Source: Myxosarcina sp. GI1
Lineage (GTDB): Bacteria > Cyanobacteriota > Cyanobacteriia > Cyanobacteriales > Xenococcaceae
Length of the DNA: 64,000 nucleotides
Assembly (NCBI RefSeq): GCF_000756305.1
Contig: NZ_JRFE01000014.1
Coordinates: 666,220-730,219 of the forward strand
Direction: 5' to 3'
A model generated the notes under the pieces. The model made no database searches and was not told the origin of the DNA. It saw only the letters and a list, made by a program, of their open reading frames with translations. Positions 49,394-58,805 of the stretch are shown piece after piece (within the stretch, counting starts at the first letter, position 1; each line of letters begins with the position of its first letter). The position numbers and the translations under genes were made by a program.

Positions 49394-50113
49394 ATGACCA
49401 GAGCTTTTTCTAACGGTTCTTCCAAGTCTTTTAACAACAGTGCTTCCAATCCATTAAAGTCTAATTTATCAGAAATTAATAGTCGTCCAGATCGAAACAC
49501 TCATAATGGCAAGGAAGCCGAAATTCATGCGACTACAGAAGCAGCCAAAGAACAAATGATGGATGCTGTACGCATTATGTTAGAGTCTGTTGGAGAAGAT
49601 CCAGAGCGAGAGGGTTTATTAAAAACTCCCAAACGAGTTGCCGAAGCCATGCAGTTTTTGACTCAGGGCTACAAGCAATCTTTAGAAACTATTGTCAATG
49701 GCGCAATCTTTGATGAAGGACATAACGAGATGGTGCTGGTGAGAGATATTGATTTCTTTAGCCTCTGCGAACATCATATGCTGCCATTTATGGGTAGAGC
49801 GCACGTAGCCTATATTCCCAATCAAAAGGTAGTCGGCTTGAGCAAGCTTGCCAGAGTTGTCGAAATGTACGCTCGTCGTCTTCAGGTGCAAGAACGTCTT
49901 ACCCGTCAAATTGCCGAAGCTATTCAAACAGTATTAGAGCCTCAAGGAGTTGCAGTCGTTATGGAAGCAACTCATATGTGTATGTCGATGCGCGGCGTAC
50001 AAAAACCTGGTTCCTGGACGGTAACTAGCGCGATGTTGGGTGCGTTTCAAGACGAGCAAAAAACTCGCGAAGAGTTTCTCAACCTGATTCGCCACCAGCC
50101 AAGCTTTATGTAA
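49394..50113 (+). CDS. folE: GTP cyclohydrolase I
   Basis: 239 residues. Converts GTP to 7,8-dihydroneopterin triphosphate, the first step to folate and to the queuosine precursor path. Key blocks are [44 protein letters not shown] (zinc Cys and His), [20 protein letters not shown] and [17 protein letters not shown] (second zinc Cys). The N-terminal 50 residues are low-complexity and Ser/Asn-rich, longer than in many bacteria. The queC and queE genes lie 4-6 kb away. Confidence 0.95.
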   Translation: MTRAFSNGSSKSFNNSASNPLKSNLSEINSRPDRNTHNGKEAEIHATTEAAKEQMMDAVRIMLESVGEDPEREGLLKTPKRVAEAMQFLTQGYKQSLETIVNGAIFDEGHNEMVLVRDIDFFSLCEHHMLPFMGRAHVAYIPNQKVVGLSKLARVVEMYARRLQVQERLTRQIAEAIQTVLEPQGVAVVMEATHMCMSMRGVQKPGSWTVTSAMLGAFQDEQKTREEFLNLIRHQPSFM

Positions 50114-50452
50114 TAACTTTTTTGTAGCTTGGTGTTTAGCTTAAACGAAGTATAATTTATCCTTTGGAAAAACAAAGACAATGACGGTAAAATGCTCGAT
50201 CGCCTTGCGAGTTACTGTTATTGTCTTAATTTGTATTTACTATCAGTTGAGCTATAGCAGTGGACAGAGGGATTATAACACCCCTGTATCAATGAACAGT
50301 AAACAATGAACAATTTTCATTGACCACTGATATCTGCTCATTGCTCATTGTCGAAGGGTTAAGCATCTTAGTTTTGACTGTCTTGGCGAGCGTTCCCTTG
50401 CGTCTTTCGCCGACGCGGGTTCTCGCCGCTTTTGACTTTTAACTTTTTCTCT
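50114..50452. other. Intergenic region with short repeats
   Basis: About 340 bases. It holds CAATGAA heptamers (50290-50310), a copy of the dispersed 15-mer GAGCGTTCCCTTGCG (50388-50402) and a GC-rich hairpin near 50410. A 42-codon frame from 50180 has a hydrophobic N-terminus (CSIALRVTVIVLICIYY), but I cannot support it as a gene. Confidence 0.45.
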
Positions 50453-51109
50453 ATGTTGAAATTTTACTATTCTCGCTTGTCTGTAAACGCTCGCAGAGTT
50501 TGGGTTACTTTATTGGAAAAGAATCTAGAATTTGAACCGATTTTAATGAAGCTAAACGGCGACCAGTTTCAGCCAGATTTTCTTCAACTCAATCCCTTTC
50601 ATCACATACCAGTATTAGTAGATGAAGATTTTAGTATTTTTGAATCTCTAGCAATTCTCGATTATTTAGAAGCCAAATATCCCGAAACTTCATTAATGCC
50701 TACCGATGCTAGAGATATTGCTAAAGTTCGTATGCTCGAATTAGTTACCGTTAACGAATTACCGCCAGCCTCTATTGCTTTAATGAAACAGATGTTGGAT
50801 GTAGATGTTGCTGATAAGCAAGTAGATGCAGCCAAGCAAACTATGGCAACAGCATTACAGTATTTTGAAGCTAATTTAACAGCTAATTCTGAATATTTTA
50901 TAGGCGATCGCCTGACCTATGCTGATATTGTAGCAGGAACTGCGGTAGCATCTATTCCCTTGTTGGGTATTTCCCTGGAACCTTATTTAAGGGTAAGCAA
51001 ATGGCTGGATAATTTACAGCAAAGAGCCAGTTGGCGACAAACCGCCCCTGCTGCCGAAGATATCGAAAAATCTAAGACAGTAATGAAGGCGATACTGCAA
51101 AAAAGATAG
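50453..51109 (+). CDS. Glutathione S-transferase family protein
   Basis: 218 residues from the ATG at 50453 (MLKFYYSRLSVNARRVW); a TTG seven codons upstream is less likely. The N-terminal thioredoxin-fold domain has catalytic-type Ser in YSRLSVNARR, the cis-Pro in NPFHHIPVLVDED and IFESLAILDYLEAKYP. The C-terminal all-helical domain includes GDRLTYADIVAGTAVASIPL. Typical for cyanobacterial GSTs. Substrate unknown. Confidence 0.88.
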   Translation: MLKFYYSRLSVNARRVWVTLLEKNLEFEPILMKLNGDQFQPDFLQLNPFHHIPVLVDEDFSIFESLAILDYLEAKYPETSLMPTDARDIAKVRMLELVTVNELPPASIALMKQMLDVDVADKQVDAAKQTMATALQYFEANLTANSEYFIGDRLTYADIVAGTAVASIPLLGISLEPYLRVSKWLDNLQQRASWRQTAPAAEDIEKSKTVMKAILQKR

Positions 51110-51197
51110 AAAGATAAACTCAAACCTCCAGCAACTGATAGATAGGCGATCGCATCAATTAAAGTTATGCTTTAATGCTAATAAATTAAATTTTTAG

Positions 51198-52427
51198 ATG
51201 AAACAAATCTGGCGACAGCAATTCGATCTACCGCCTATATTTTGGCTAGTTACCGCAATTGCCTTTATTAACTCGGTTAGCTTTACCATAATTATTCCTT
51301 TACTCTATCCTTACGCCAAACAATTTGGGTTGAGTGATTTTCAAGCCAGTTTGTTAACTACAGCATTTGCTCTGTCTCAATTTCTGGGAACGCCAATTTT
51401 GGGAAGCCTTTCAGATCGTTTGGGACGTAAATCCATACTAATTGTGAGTCTGGCAGGAACGGTACTGGCGAATGTTGTTGCCAGCATGGCGGCAGTTGCC
51501 TGGTTGCTTTATGCTGCCAGAGTTTTAGACGGTTTGACTGGCGGTAATACTTCGGTTGCCAGGGCTGTTATTAGCGATATTACCGATGCTTCCCAACGCC
51601 CTAAAGCCTTTGGAATTTTTAGTGCTACTTTTCGTTTGGGTTTTGTTGTCGGTCCGTTTTTAAGTTATCTAGCACAACAATTACCTACCGTCGCGGGAAT
51701 TTCTTCTTTAGGAATGAGCTTTGTAGTTAGTGCGGCGATCGCTGCTATCGCTTTAATACTTACAGTAATATTTTTACCAGAAACGCGATCGCAAAAAGGA
51801 AATTTTAAATTAAGCTGGAATGATTTTGCCTTTGGCAAGATTGCTAAGTCGGCAACTATTCCCAAACTAGGACAGTTGTTTATTCTGACGTTTTTAAGCG
51901 GTAGTACCTTTACTATTTTTACCTTTGCCTTTCAGCCATTTTTTCTCAACGTACTCGATCGAGATACCAAAAGTCTGGCGATTATGTTTGCCATTGTCGG
52001 TATGCTAGGGTTTATTTCTCAGGTGGTTGCTCTAGAACCTTTGAGCAAACGCTTTAATCTGATGAATATTATTGCTGTAACCCTGGCAATAAGAGGGCTG
52101 ACTTTTATGCTCATGCCTACTTTTCCTACTTTTGCCGCGTTTGTAGTAATTTTGAGTATTTTTGGTTTGGTTAATTCTTTTCCCATGCCGTTAATCGATA
52201 CAGTGCTGTCACTAAATACCAGTCCTCAAAAACAGGGAGAAGTATTGGGAATTAATGCTGCTTATTTAAGCATCTCTAATGCGATCGGACCGATTATTTC
52301 TGGTTTACTGGTTAGTTTTGATTATCAAACTCCCTTATGGATTACAGGTGGCTTAACTTTATTAGTGGCTGGTTTTGCTACTTATTTAAAACCGAAGTTT
52401 GATTGCAGCTCAAAAGTAGTTTCATAA
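51198..52427 (+). CDS. MFS transporter
   Basis: 409 residues with about twelve membrane segments. The motif A loop is GSLSDRLGRKSILIVSLAG between helices 2 and 3, and helix 5 carries motif C-like GFVVGPFLSYL, which favours an antiporter (drug or metabolite efflux). It resembles TetA-type proton antiporters. Starts 88 bases after the GST gene; a detoxification link is possible from context only. Confidence 0.86.
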   Translation: MKQIWRQQFDLPPIFWLVTAIAFINSVSFTIIIPLLYPYAKQFGLSDFQASLLTTAFALSQFLGTPILGSLSDRLGRKSILIVSLAGTVLANVVASMAAVAWLLYAARVLDGLTGGNTSVARAVISDITDASQRPKAFGIFSATFRLGFVVGPFLSYLAQQLPTVAGISSLGMSFVVSAAIAAIALILTVIFLPETRSQKGNFKLSWNDFAFGKIAKSATIPKLGQLFILTFLSGSTFTIFTFAFQPFFLNVLDRDTKSLAIMFAIVGMLGFISQVVALEPLSKRFNLMNIIAVTLAIRGLTFMLMPTFPTFAAFVVILSIFGLVNSFPMPLIDTVLSLNTSPQKQGEVLGINAAYLSISNAIGPIISGLLVSFDYQTPLWITGGLTLLVAGFATYLKPKFDCSSKVVS

Positions 52428-52481
52428 GATAGCTTAAAATATAACTATACTGCTTTAAATATTTATTAATTTTATAAATCT

Positions 52482-52787
52482 ATGTATCAACCAGAAGACC
52501 AATTCGACAACGATAAATCTCTGCAAAAATTTCAAAACTCCGAATTAAATTTCGATCCTTCCAACGAACCAAAAATTACTTCAGTCGATAATTATCAAGC
52601 ACAAAAAAAACAAATAGTAAATTTGTTCAAGAAGCTAATTATTGGCGGTTTAGTTGGTGGTCTTATTTTAGGAATTGGTGTAGTAATACTACTCAAAAAG
52701 TTAGGTCTGACCGATCGCCCAGAGCCAAGAGAAACATTGCCTAAACCTGCGACCGAACAGATTAATTTTTTACCAAATATCGACTAA
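52482..52787 (+). CDS. Small single-helix membrane protein, unknown function
   Basis: 101 residues. A charged N-terminal 48 residues (MYQPEDQFDNDKSLQKFQN) precede a basic stretch and a glycine-rich membrane helix (IIGGLVGGLILGIGVVILL), then a short Pro-rich tail (RPEPRETLPKPATEQINFLPNID). I do not recognise the family, but the layout fits cyanobacterial conserved hypotheticals. It follows the MFS gene by 54 bases. Confidence 0.6.
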   Translation: MYQPEDQFDNDKSLQKFQNSELNFDPSNEPKITSVDNYQAQKKQIVNLFKKLIIGGLVGGLILGIGVVILLKKLGLTDRPEPRETLPKPATEQINFLPNID

Positions 52788-53285
52788 ATTATTCATTCCT
52801 ATTTGTTCTGTTCAAACTAAAAGTATGGCTATAAAAGCTTGCTCTGCTCTTTAGTTTTGGTAGATCGACTTCCGATCTAAAACATTCGGTTATTTTTTTG
52901 TAAATTGCTGTTTTAAGTTTTGACTTTAAGTATACTCACGTACATAAAAGCCAAAGATCGGACAAATCAAAAAAATCGAGATGGGAGCAAGGCTGAGAAT
53001 CTTTTTGAACAGAGAAGAAGATTTAGAATATCTCGAACAAAGTTGGGAGAATAAGCAGCGAACATATAACAATTCTCCACTAGATTAAGTAACAGATAGC
53101 CAAACTAGCGTATTGTCATTTTTAGTTTTTTTTCCGTATATGTGCTGAGAATAAAAAAAAAATATTTTAATTTTCCGTAAAACAACTATGGTATAGCTTT
53201 GTCAAACATTAGACAATAAAGTTTAAATTGACCCATCGAATATGGAACTTCATGGGGTTGCTGTTATCATAGCTTTTATTGATTT
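52788..53285. other. Intergenic region upstream of the sigma factor gene
   Basis: About 500 bases. It contains a perfect 7-bp hairpin TAGATCG/CGATCTA (52861-52879) and a transposase remnant at 52981-53088. AT-rich with several A and T tracts. The sigma gene promoter should lie in the last 150 bases; I could not assign boxes. Confidence 0.45.
52981..53088 (+). pseudogene. Possible remnant of a transposase N-terminus
   Basis: A 35-codon frame reading MGARLRIFLNREEDLEYLEQSW. The start resembles the first residues of a class of cyanobacterial IS630-type helix-turn-helix transposases that begin M-x-x-R-L-R-x-x-L-x-x-E-E. The rest is missing. Weak evidence from a short match in memory. Confidence 0.3.
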
Positions 53286-54053
53286 ATGTCTACTCAATCT
53301 CTTAGTTATCAATCTATAGAGCTGCTTAAAATTTATTTTAATAGTCCTTCTTTAGAACTACGCAATAAATTAGTAGAATTAAACGCTGGTTTAGTGCGTA
53401 AAGTCGCTCACCAAATCTGCCGAAGATGTAACGAACCTTATGAAGATTTGGAACAAATTGGTTATTTAGGTTTAATTAGAGCTATCGAACGTTTTGAGCC
53501 TTATCAAGGAGCGGCATTTAGCTCATTTGCAATACCATACATTCGCGGCGAAATGCTGCACTATCTTAGAGATAAAGGCAGCATGATGAGAATTCCTCGC
53601 CGATGGCAAGAACTCTATACTAAAGGCAAAAAACTAAGAAAAGAATTGACAGAACAGTTTGGTCGTTTGCCTAACGATTTGGAAATTGCTAATGGTTTGG
53701 ATGTGCCACTTGAAGAATGGAGTGAGTGTCGTCTAGCATTACAAAATCGCTTGCCAATTAGTTTAGATGCTGTAGTTAATAATGCTTTAGACTCTTCTAT
53801 AACAGTCGGTGACACAATTGCCGATCCTCGTGCTGCTGAATTGAGGAAATTAGAGGACGATAAAATGCAGTTGCAAAAAGCATTGAATACTTTAGAAGAT
53901 AAAACCAAAGCAGCTATAGAGTGTGTTTTTTTGTGGGATTTACCCCGTAAAGAAGCTGCAAAACATATTGGCATTAGTCCAATGACCGTAACCCGACATT
54001 TACACAAAGGCATCAAGCAGTTGGGTATAGTGCTAGAAGCTAAAGTAGCGTAA
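53286..54053 (+). CDS. sigF: RNA polymerase sigma factor, group 3 (SigF-like)
   Basis: 255 residues. Region 2: LNAGLVRKVAHQICRRCNEPYEDLEQIGYLGLIRAIERFEPYQGAAFSSFAIPYIRGEMLHYLRDKG, which includes the core-binding and -10 recognition parts. Region 3: PNDLEIANGLDVPLEEW. Region 4: helix-turn-helix RKEAAKHIGISPMTVTRHLHKGIKQL. This is the pattern of cyanobacterial SigF, which in Synechocystis controls type IV pilus motility genes. No anti-sigma factor gene lies next to it. Confidence 0.88.
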   Translation: MSTQSLSYQSIELLKIYFNSPSLELRNKLVELNAGLVRKVAHQICRRCNEPYEDLEQIGYLGLIRAIERFEPYQGAAFSSFAIPYIRGEMLHYLRDKGSMMRIPRRWQELYTKGKKLRKELTEQFGRLPNDLEIANGLDVPLEEWSECRLALQNRLPISLDAVVNNALDSSITVGDTIADPRAAELRKLEDDKMQLQKALNTLEDKTKAAIECVFLWDLPRKEAAKHIGISPMTVTRHLHKGIKQLGIVLEAKVA

Positions 54054-54181
54054 ATATTAGTAACTCGCTCAATAGTTTGGTCTTTAAAATTGATAAATTT
54101 ACTAGAAAAAGATATTTAACTTGTTTTAAAATTAAGTTTGAGGTTATAAAAAAATATCCTAAAAAACATTTTATATTTAAA

Positions 54182-54877
54182 CTATTTATAATTATTATTT
54201 TGAGCAAAGGGACTGACTAAATCCAATCTTCCAATTTCAATAAGTGCGCGATCGCGTATCCGACAAGAGTCGCATCTACCGCAGGGAGTTGCTTGTCCTT
54301 GATAGCAAGACCAGGTATCGGCGATAGGTACATTTAACTCTAGCGCACGACGAACTATATCGACTTTAGAAGCTTTAGCTAAAGGTGCGATTAGTTGGGG
54401 CGCATGACCTTCGATACCAGCTTTAGAAGCGAGGTTGGCTAAATTTTGATACGCCTGTAAATATTCGGGGCGACAATCGGGATAACCCGAATAGTCTACA
54501 GCATTAATGCCAAGATATATAGCAGATGCACCTTTTGCTTCTGCTAGAGAAAGAGCGATCGCGATAAATACCGTATTACGCCCTGGTACGTAAGTTGAAG
54601 GAATAATATCTGACTGTACGCCTTCTTGAGGTAAAGTTTGAGTAGTATCGGTTAATGAAGAACCACCCCACTGAGCTAAATTAACATCAATAATATAGTG
54701 TTCGCCGATATTTAACGCCTCGGCAACTTTGGCTGCCGAACGTAGCTCTTTTTCATGGCGTTGTCCGTAGCGAAAAGAAAGGGCGATCGCTTCGTAATTG
54801 TCTGCGATGGCAATTGCCGCCGTAGTAGCTGAATCTAAGCCCCCAGATAGTAAGACAACTGCTTTATTCATAAACAA
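54182..54877 (-). CDS. queC: 7-cyano-7-deazaguanine synthase
   Basis: 231 residues. Converts 7-carboxy-7-deazaguanine to preQ0 using ATP and ammonia, in the queuosine path. The PP-loop is [14 protein letters not shown], and the zinc site is in [17 protein letters not shown]. Length and motifs are typical. The same strand carries an unknown membrane gene and then queE, which makes its substrate. Confidence 0.95.
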   Translation of the reverse strand: MFMNKAVVLLSGGLDSATTAAIAIADNYEAIALSFRYGQRHEKELRSAAKVAEALNIGEHYIIDVNLAQWGGSSLTDTTQTLPQEGVQSDIIPSTYVPGRNTVFIAIALSLAEAKGASAIYLGINAVDYSGYPDCRPEYLQAYQNLANLASKAGIEGHAPQLIAPLAKASKVDIVRRALELNVPIADTWSCYQGQATPCGRCDSCRIRDRALIEIGRLDLVSPFAQNNNYK

Positions 54878-54915
54878 ATACTGTTTTTACTACTTTAGAT
54901 CGTTTTTGTAGATAA

Positions 54916-55599
54916 TTAACGTCTTCTATAGTGGTTCAAATTCGAGTCAATAGTATTTTTTACAGTTTCAAAGCACAAACTAACAAAATAACTAAACCAA
55001 CTGGCGATACCGAGCAGTTTAAATCCATCTTCCAGCAAAGTAATCCTACTGCCCGATATGGAAAAGAAATCGATTGTTAGAGAAGCTGCAAAAAACAAAA
55101 ATCCCAAGCAAAGAATTCCCCAGGTAGTGCTAAATATTATTTTTCTAAATTTTAATAGGTAAAGTAAAACTACAGTTACATAGCTCGAATAAACTACCAT
55201 CTCAGAAATATTCAAACTCGGAAAAATATCTTCGTGTAGCAAAAACAAATCGTCAAACATTAGCATCAATGTTATCAGACCAGAAAACAGTAAAAAAGAT
55301 AGAAAATTATTTTTAAAAGCAATAGTTTTGATTTTTAACTTTTGTAGCACTGCAAAAACAAATAGACAAATAGAAGCAGAAGCACACCACAACAAAATAC
55401 CAATATTGGAAATCATGCCGTAGAAAGATGGGACTTCTGCAATTGCTGCTATATCTCTGGTTAGGCGATCGGTAGGAATATCTGTTATCAAACCAACAGT
55501 TGCAGCCATGAATAATAAGGCTAATACTAATGCATAAACTATTCCATAAAAACTAAATTTATACTTAGCAAGGGATTGGGTGTTTTTAGTTATATTCAA
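54916..55599 (-). CDS. Membrane protein of unknown function between queE and queC
   Basis: 227 residues with about six membrane segments (about 12-34, 52-78, 88-108, 120-142, 150-170, 178-200). Conserved-looking soluble parts are MFDDLFLLHEDIFP on one loop and LLEDGFKLLGIASW near the end; the acidic-His pair H-E-D could be functional. I do not recognise the family. It lies 39 bases upstream of queC and about 137 bases after queE, on the same strand. A link to queuosine salvage or transport is conceivable but not shown. Confidence 0.65.
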   Translation of the reverse strand: MNITKNTQSLAKYKFSFYGIVYALVLALLFMAATVGLITDIPTDRLTRDIAAIAEVPSFYGMISNIGILLWCASASICLFVFAVLQKLKIKTIAFKNNFLSFLLFSGLITLMLMFDDLFLLHEDIFPSLNISEMVVYSSYVTVVLLYLLKFRKIIFSTTWGILCLGFLFFAASLTIDFFSISGSRITLLEDGFKLLGIASWFSYFVSLCFETVKNTIDSNLNHYRRR

Positions 55600-55735
55600 T
55601 TCTAGCTATATTTATTTTATTAACTTTAATTTAATCTAAAGTTAACTCTAAGATAATACAGTTGATTAAGTCAATCGCTATAGCGGGTAATTTCATGAAG
55701 TTAAGATAAATATTTATTGATAAACTGGCAATTTT

Positions 55736-56341
55736 TTATCTTATTTGTAACAACTTATGAGTTTGTAGGCTAATACGCCACTGTGGATGCTGGAGAATAT
55801 AGTTAAAAATTAAGTCTTTACTCTGCGGAGTGTTCCATTCTGGCTGTAGATATCTGACCGCATCGGAAGCAACCATTTGTGCTTGCCGTTCTGCCCACTC
55901 TAAATCTTCTTGGTTAGCTACAACTACTTTTAGTTCGCTAACGCGATCGTAAATACTCAAGTGGGGTGGTTTAAACTGTTTGGGAGAAAACGTTACCCAA
56001 TCGAAATTACCGCTAAAAGGATGTGCGCCAGAGGTTTCTAAATGAACCTGCATTCCCAATTTTTTAATAGCTGCGGTAAGAGGAACTAGATCGTGTATTA
56101 GTGGTTCGCCACCTGTGACGATGACAATCTTAGGATTAGCAGCTTTAGCAGCTTTAGCTATATCTTTTATTAGCTGTTGGGGATGTTTTTTGGCATTCCA
56201 AGAATGTTTGGTATCGCACCAGGGACAGTGAACATCGCAACCACCCAAGCGAATAAAAAAGGCATTCGTACCAGTCCATGCACCTTCTCCCTGTACTGAA
56301 TGAAAGGTTTCTACTATGGGATAGGTAATAGTTTCGTTCAT
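55736..56341 (-). CDS. queE: 7-carboxy-7-deazaguanine synthase
   Basis: 201 residues, radical SAM enzyme that contracts the pterin ring to form CDG. The iron-sulfur motif is GGCDVHCPWCDTKHSW (C-x3-C-x2-C). Other blocks are VEGFHSVQGEGAWTG-type (here ETFHSVQGEGAWTGTNAFFIRLGG), VTGGEPLIHDL and QPEWN near the end. Works before queC. It follows pepP by 12 bases on the same strand. Confidence 0.95.
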   Translation of the reverse strand: MNETITYPIVETFHSVQGEGAWTGTNAFFIRLGGCDVHCPWCDTKHSWNAKKHPQQLIKDIAKAAKAANPKIVIVTGGEPLIHDLVPLTAAIKKLGMQVHLETSGAHPFSGNFDWVTFSPKQFKPPHLSIYDRVSELKVVVANQEDLEWAERQAQMVASDAVRYLQPEWNTPQSKDLIFNYILQHPQWRISLQTHKLLQIR

Positions 56342-56353
56342 TTAAGAAAATTA

Positions 56354-57673
56354 CTATGTTTCCATATCTGCAACTGACTTGGGTACATCTGCAGTTAAAA
56401 TATCGTGTCCCGTTGCTGTAACTAAAAGATCGTCTTCGATCCTTACTCCAATGCCCTTCCAGCGATCGCTAATTTCTGGCTGTCCTTCGGCTGGCTTGAT
56501 GTGAGGAGAAATATAAATTCCAGGTTCTACGGTTAATATATGTCCTGGCTGTAAACTCTGCCACGTTTCTTCATTATGCTTGTAGGTTCCTACATCGTGC
56601 ACGTCAAGCCCCAACCAGTGACCCGTACGGTGCATATAAAAAGGCTTGTATTTTTCTTCTTTAATAATTTCTTCTAGATCGCCTTTTAGCAAGCCTAAAT
56701 CTAACAATCCCTGGACGATAACGCAAACAGCCATATCGTGAAATTCATTATAGGGTTTTCCTGGCTGTACTTCCTCGATTGCCTTTAGTTGAGCTTCTAA
56801 GACAATTTCATATATTGCTTTTTGTTCGGGAGTAAACTTACCACTAGCGGGAAAGGTACGGGTAATATCGCCATTGTAATAATCATAGGAACAGCCAGCA
56901 TCAATTAATACTAAATCGTTTTCTTCTACTTGACGATTGTTTTCTATATAGTGAAGAACACAAGCATTAGCACCAGAAGCGACAATTGAGGGATACGCAA
57001 TCCCAATTCCTCCTTCTTTGCGAAAAATATGCTCGATTTCCGCCTGTATTTGATATTCGTAAACTCCAGGACGAGTAAATTCTCTGGCGCGGTTGTGCGC
57101 CATTGCCGAAATCTTAGTGGCTTTACGCATCATGGCGATTTCTGTCGGACTTTTAACTAGGCGCATGGGAAAGATTAACTGTCTGCTATCTTCCAAGGCT
57201 AGGGGTGCTTTGCCAAATTTTTGATATCTTCTTAAAGTACTTTGCCAATGTGAGAGAACTACATCGTTAAAATGGCGATCGCTGCCTAAATGATAGTAAA
57301 TGCGATCGGCATTAATTAAATATTGGGGTAATTTTTCATTTAGCTCGTTAATAGGATAAGCTTCATCGGCACCATAGATTTCTTTGGCGGCTTCTACTCC
57401 ACAGCGATATCCCGTCCAGGTTTCTTTTTCAGGATCTTTTGGCTGCACGAACAGAATATACTGATGTTCTTCATGATGGGGTGCGAATACGGCAACGGCT
57501 TCAGGTTCGTTAAATCCTGTCAAATAATAAAAGCTGCTGTCCTGACGGTAGGCATATTCGACATCGTTGTGCATCACCGCCATTGGCGCACTGCGAAAAA
57601 TCGCCGTACCACTGCCAACTTTTTCCATTATTTGCTGCCGTCTTTTTCGGTACTCGCTATGTTCGATCCCCAT
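56354..57673 (-). CDS. pepP: Xaa-Pro aminopeptidase (aminopeptidase P, M24B)
   Basis: 439 residues. Removes N-terminal residues before proline using two metal ions. The N-terminal domain has DVEYAYRQDSSFYYLTGF; the pita-bread domain has metal ligands in LIDAGCSYDYYNGDITRTFPASG, HRTGHWLGLDVHDVG, LTVEPGIYI and GVRIEDDLLVT. All are intact. Its upstream neighbour on the same strand is the graspetide ligase mdnC, 142 bases away, so it might share a transcript, but it is a housekeeping peptidase in most genomes. Confidence 0.93.
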   Translation of the reverse strand: MGIEHSEYRKRRQQIMEKVGSGTAIFRSAPMAVMHNDVEYAYRQDSSFYYLTGFNEPEAVAVFAPHHEEHQYILFVQPKDPEKETWTGYRCGVEAAKEIYGADEAYPINELNEKLPQYLINADRIYYHLGSDRHFNDVVLSHWQSTLRRYQKFGKAPLALEDSRQLIFPMRLVKSPTEIAMMRKATKISAMAHNRAREFTRPGVYEYQIQAEIEHIFRKEGGIGIAYPSIVASGANACVLHYIENNRQVEENDLVLIDAGCSYDYYNGDITRTFPASGKFTPEQKAIYEIVLEAQLKAIEEVQPGKPYNEFHDMAVCVIVQGLLDLGLLKGDLEEIIKEEKYKPFYMHRTGHWLGLDVHDVGTYKHNEETWQSLQPGHILTVEPGIYISPHIKPAEGQPEISDRWKGIGVRIEDDLLVTATGHDILTADVPKSVADMET

Positions 57674-57815
57674 TGTTGTTTGCTTTTTAAAAATTACTCT
57701 TTATTTATTATGCAAGAGAATTTAATTTGATAGGTTTGAATTGTAACTGATGTCACGATCGCCAAGTTGCTCGATGCTTTTTTTTAAGTTACAGCGATCG
57801 CCAGTCAAAAATTTT

Positions 57816-58790
57816 TTAACCTCTAACTAAAAGCTCGGCGATCGCTTGAGAAATTGGAAAGCAAGGTGGATAGCATTCTAGCCAAAAAAACTCACCAACT
57901 GGATTGACTTCTAAAAAGACATAGCGGTTATCGGGAGTAAGAATTAGATCGATCGCGCCATAATTTAAACCAAAGTACCGCATCAGCTCTAGCAGCTTTT
58001 CAGTTATCTCAGAGGGTAATTCATAGGACTTCCAGTCTTTAATCATTACTAGTCCCTGTCGCCGCCAGTCATGACGTGCATGTGAATTACTTTGTGAGTC
58101 AATCGCAGCCGTAAATACTCGCTCTCCTACAATAGTCGACCGCAACTCTAGTGTCTTGGGAATTTGCTCTTGAAACGTCATCGGACAAAAATTCAGTCCA
58201 TCAAGGTTTTCCAAATCTTCCGATCGAACTGGATTGGTAAAAACTACTCGCTCCTGCCCTCGTTCGTCGTAAATAGCAAAAGAAGAAAGCATCTTAGCGA
58301 TTGCCCCTTCTCGGCAGGTTGCAACAAATTCTTTTACTGCTTCTGGATTATTAGTAGTTAAGTTACGAGGAATATCGAGTCCTATTTCTCGCGCTATTTT
58401 AAGCTGAAGCTGTTTGTTTTTCGCTCGTTCGACCTTGATTATGGAGTCTAAATAAAACGCTTGAAGGCTGGCGAGTAGTCCTCGAACAGTTACGCGCGAT
58501 TCTTGCACCGAAGCTTGTCGCATTTGCGGTTCCATAGTATCGGGAATCCTCGAACCAATCGCTATACGTCGATACCAAACTGCCGATACTTCTCGAAGAT
58601 CGAGGGTTGCTGCCTCTGAAAAGAGCGTTAGCCGTTCTTCTTCTCTACCATAATAGATATCTAACCGTACTTGAGTGGGAAAGCGATCTGTATCGAAGCG
58701 AAAAGCTCGCCCACCTTGAGACTCGATCGCATCGATTACCAGAGGAATACTTTCATTATCTTGACTGTGAGTAACGATTAGAACGCACAT
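57816..58790 (-). CDS. mdnC: MdnC-like graspetide ligase (ATP-grasp)
   Basis: 324 residues, ATP-grasp fold. The sequence MCVLIVTHSQDNESIPLVIDAIESQGGRAFRFDTDRFPT closely resembles the N-terminus of Microcystis MdnC, and VWYRRIAIG, CPMTFQEQIPKTLELR, YGAIDLILTPDNRYVFLEVNPVGEFFWLE are further shared blocks. In that family MdnC (MvdD in Planktothrix) forms the two omega-ester rings between Thr/Ser hydroxyls and Asp/Glu side chains of the precursor. The metal and ATP-binding residues in FLEVNPVGE are intact. Gap to the mdnB-like gene is 15 bases, so they are in one operon. Confidence 0.9.
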   Translation of the reverse strand: MCVLIVTHSQDNESIPLVIDAIESQGGRAFRFDTDRFPTQVRLDIYYGREEERLTLFSEAATLDLREVSAVWYRRIAIGSRIPDTMEPQMRQASVQESRVTVRGLLASLQAFYLDSIIKVERAKNKQLQLKIAREIGLDIPRNLTTNNPEAVKEFVATCREGAIAKMLSSFAIYDERGQERVVFTNPVRSEDLENLDGLNFCPMTFQEQIPKTLELRSTIVGERVFTAAIDSQSNSHARHDWRRQGLVMIKDWKSYELPSEITEKLLELMRYFGLNYGAIDLILTPDNRYVFLEVNPVGEFFWLECYPPCFPISQAIAELLVRG

Positions 58791-58805
58791 GTTAATTCCT
58801 CGAAC

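Noticed and set aside
50180-50308. 42-codon plus-strand frame with hydrophobic N-terminus
   Set aside because: It runs into CAATGAA repeats at its end, has no recognisable family and no support beyond a hydrophobic stretch.
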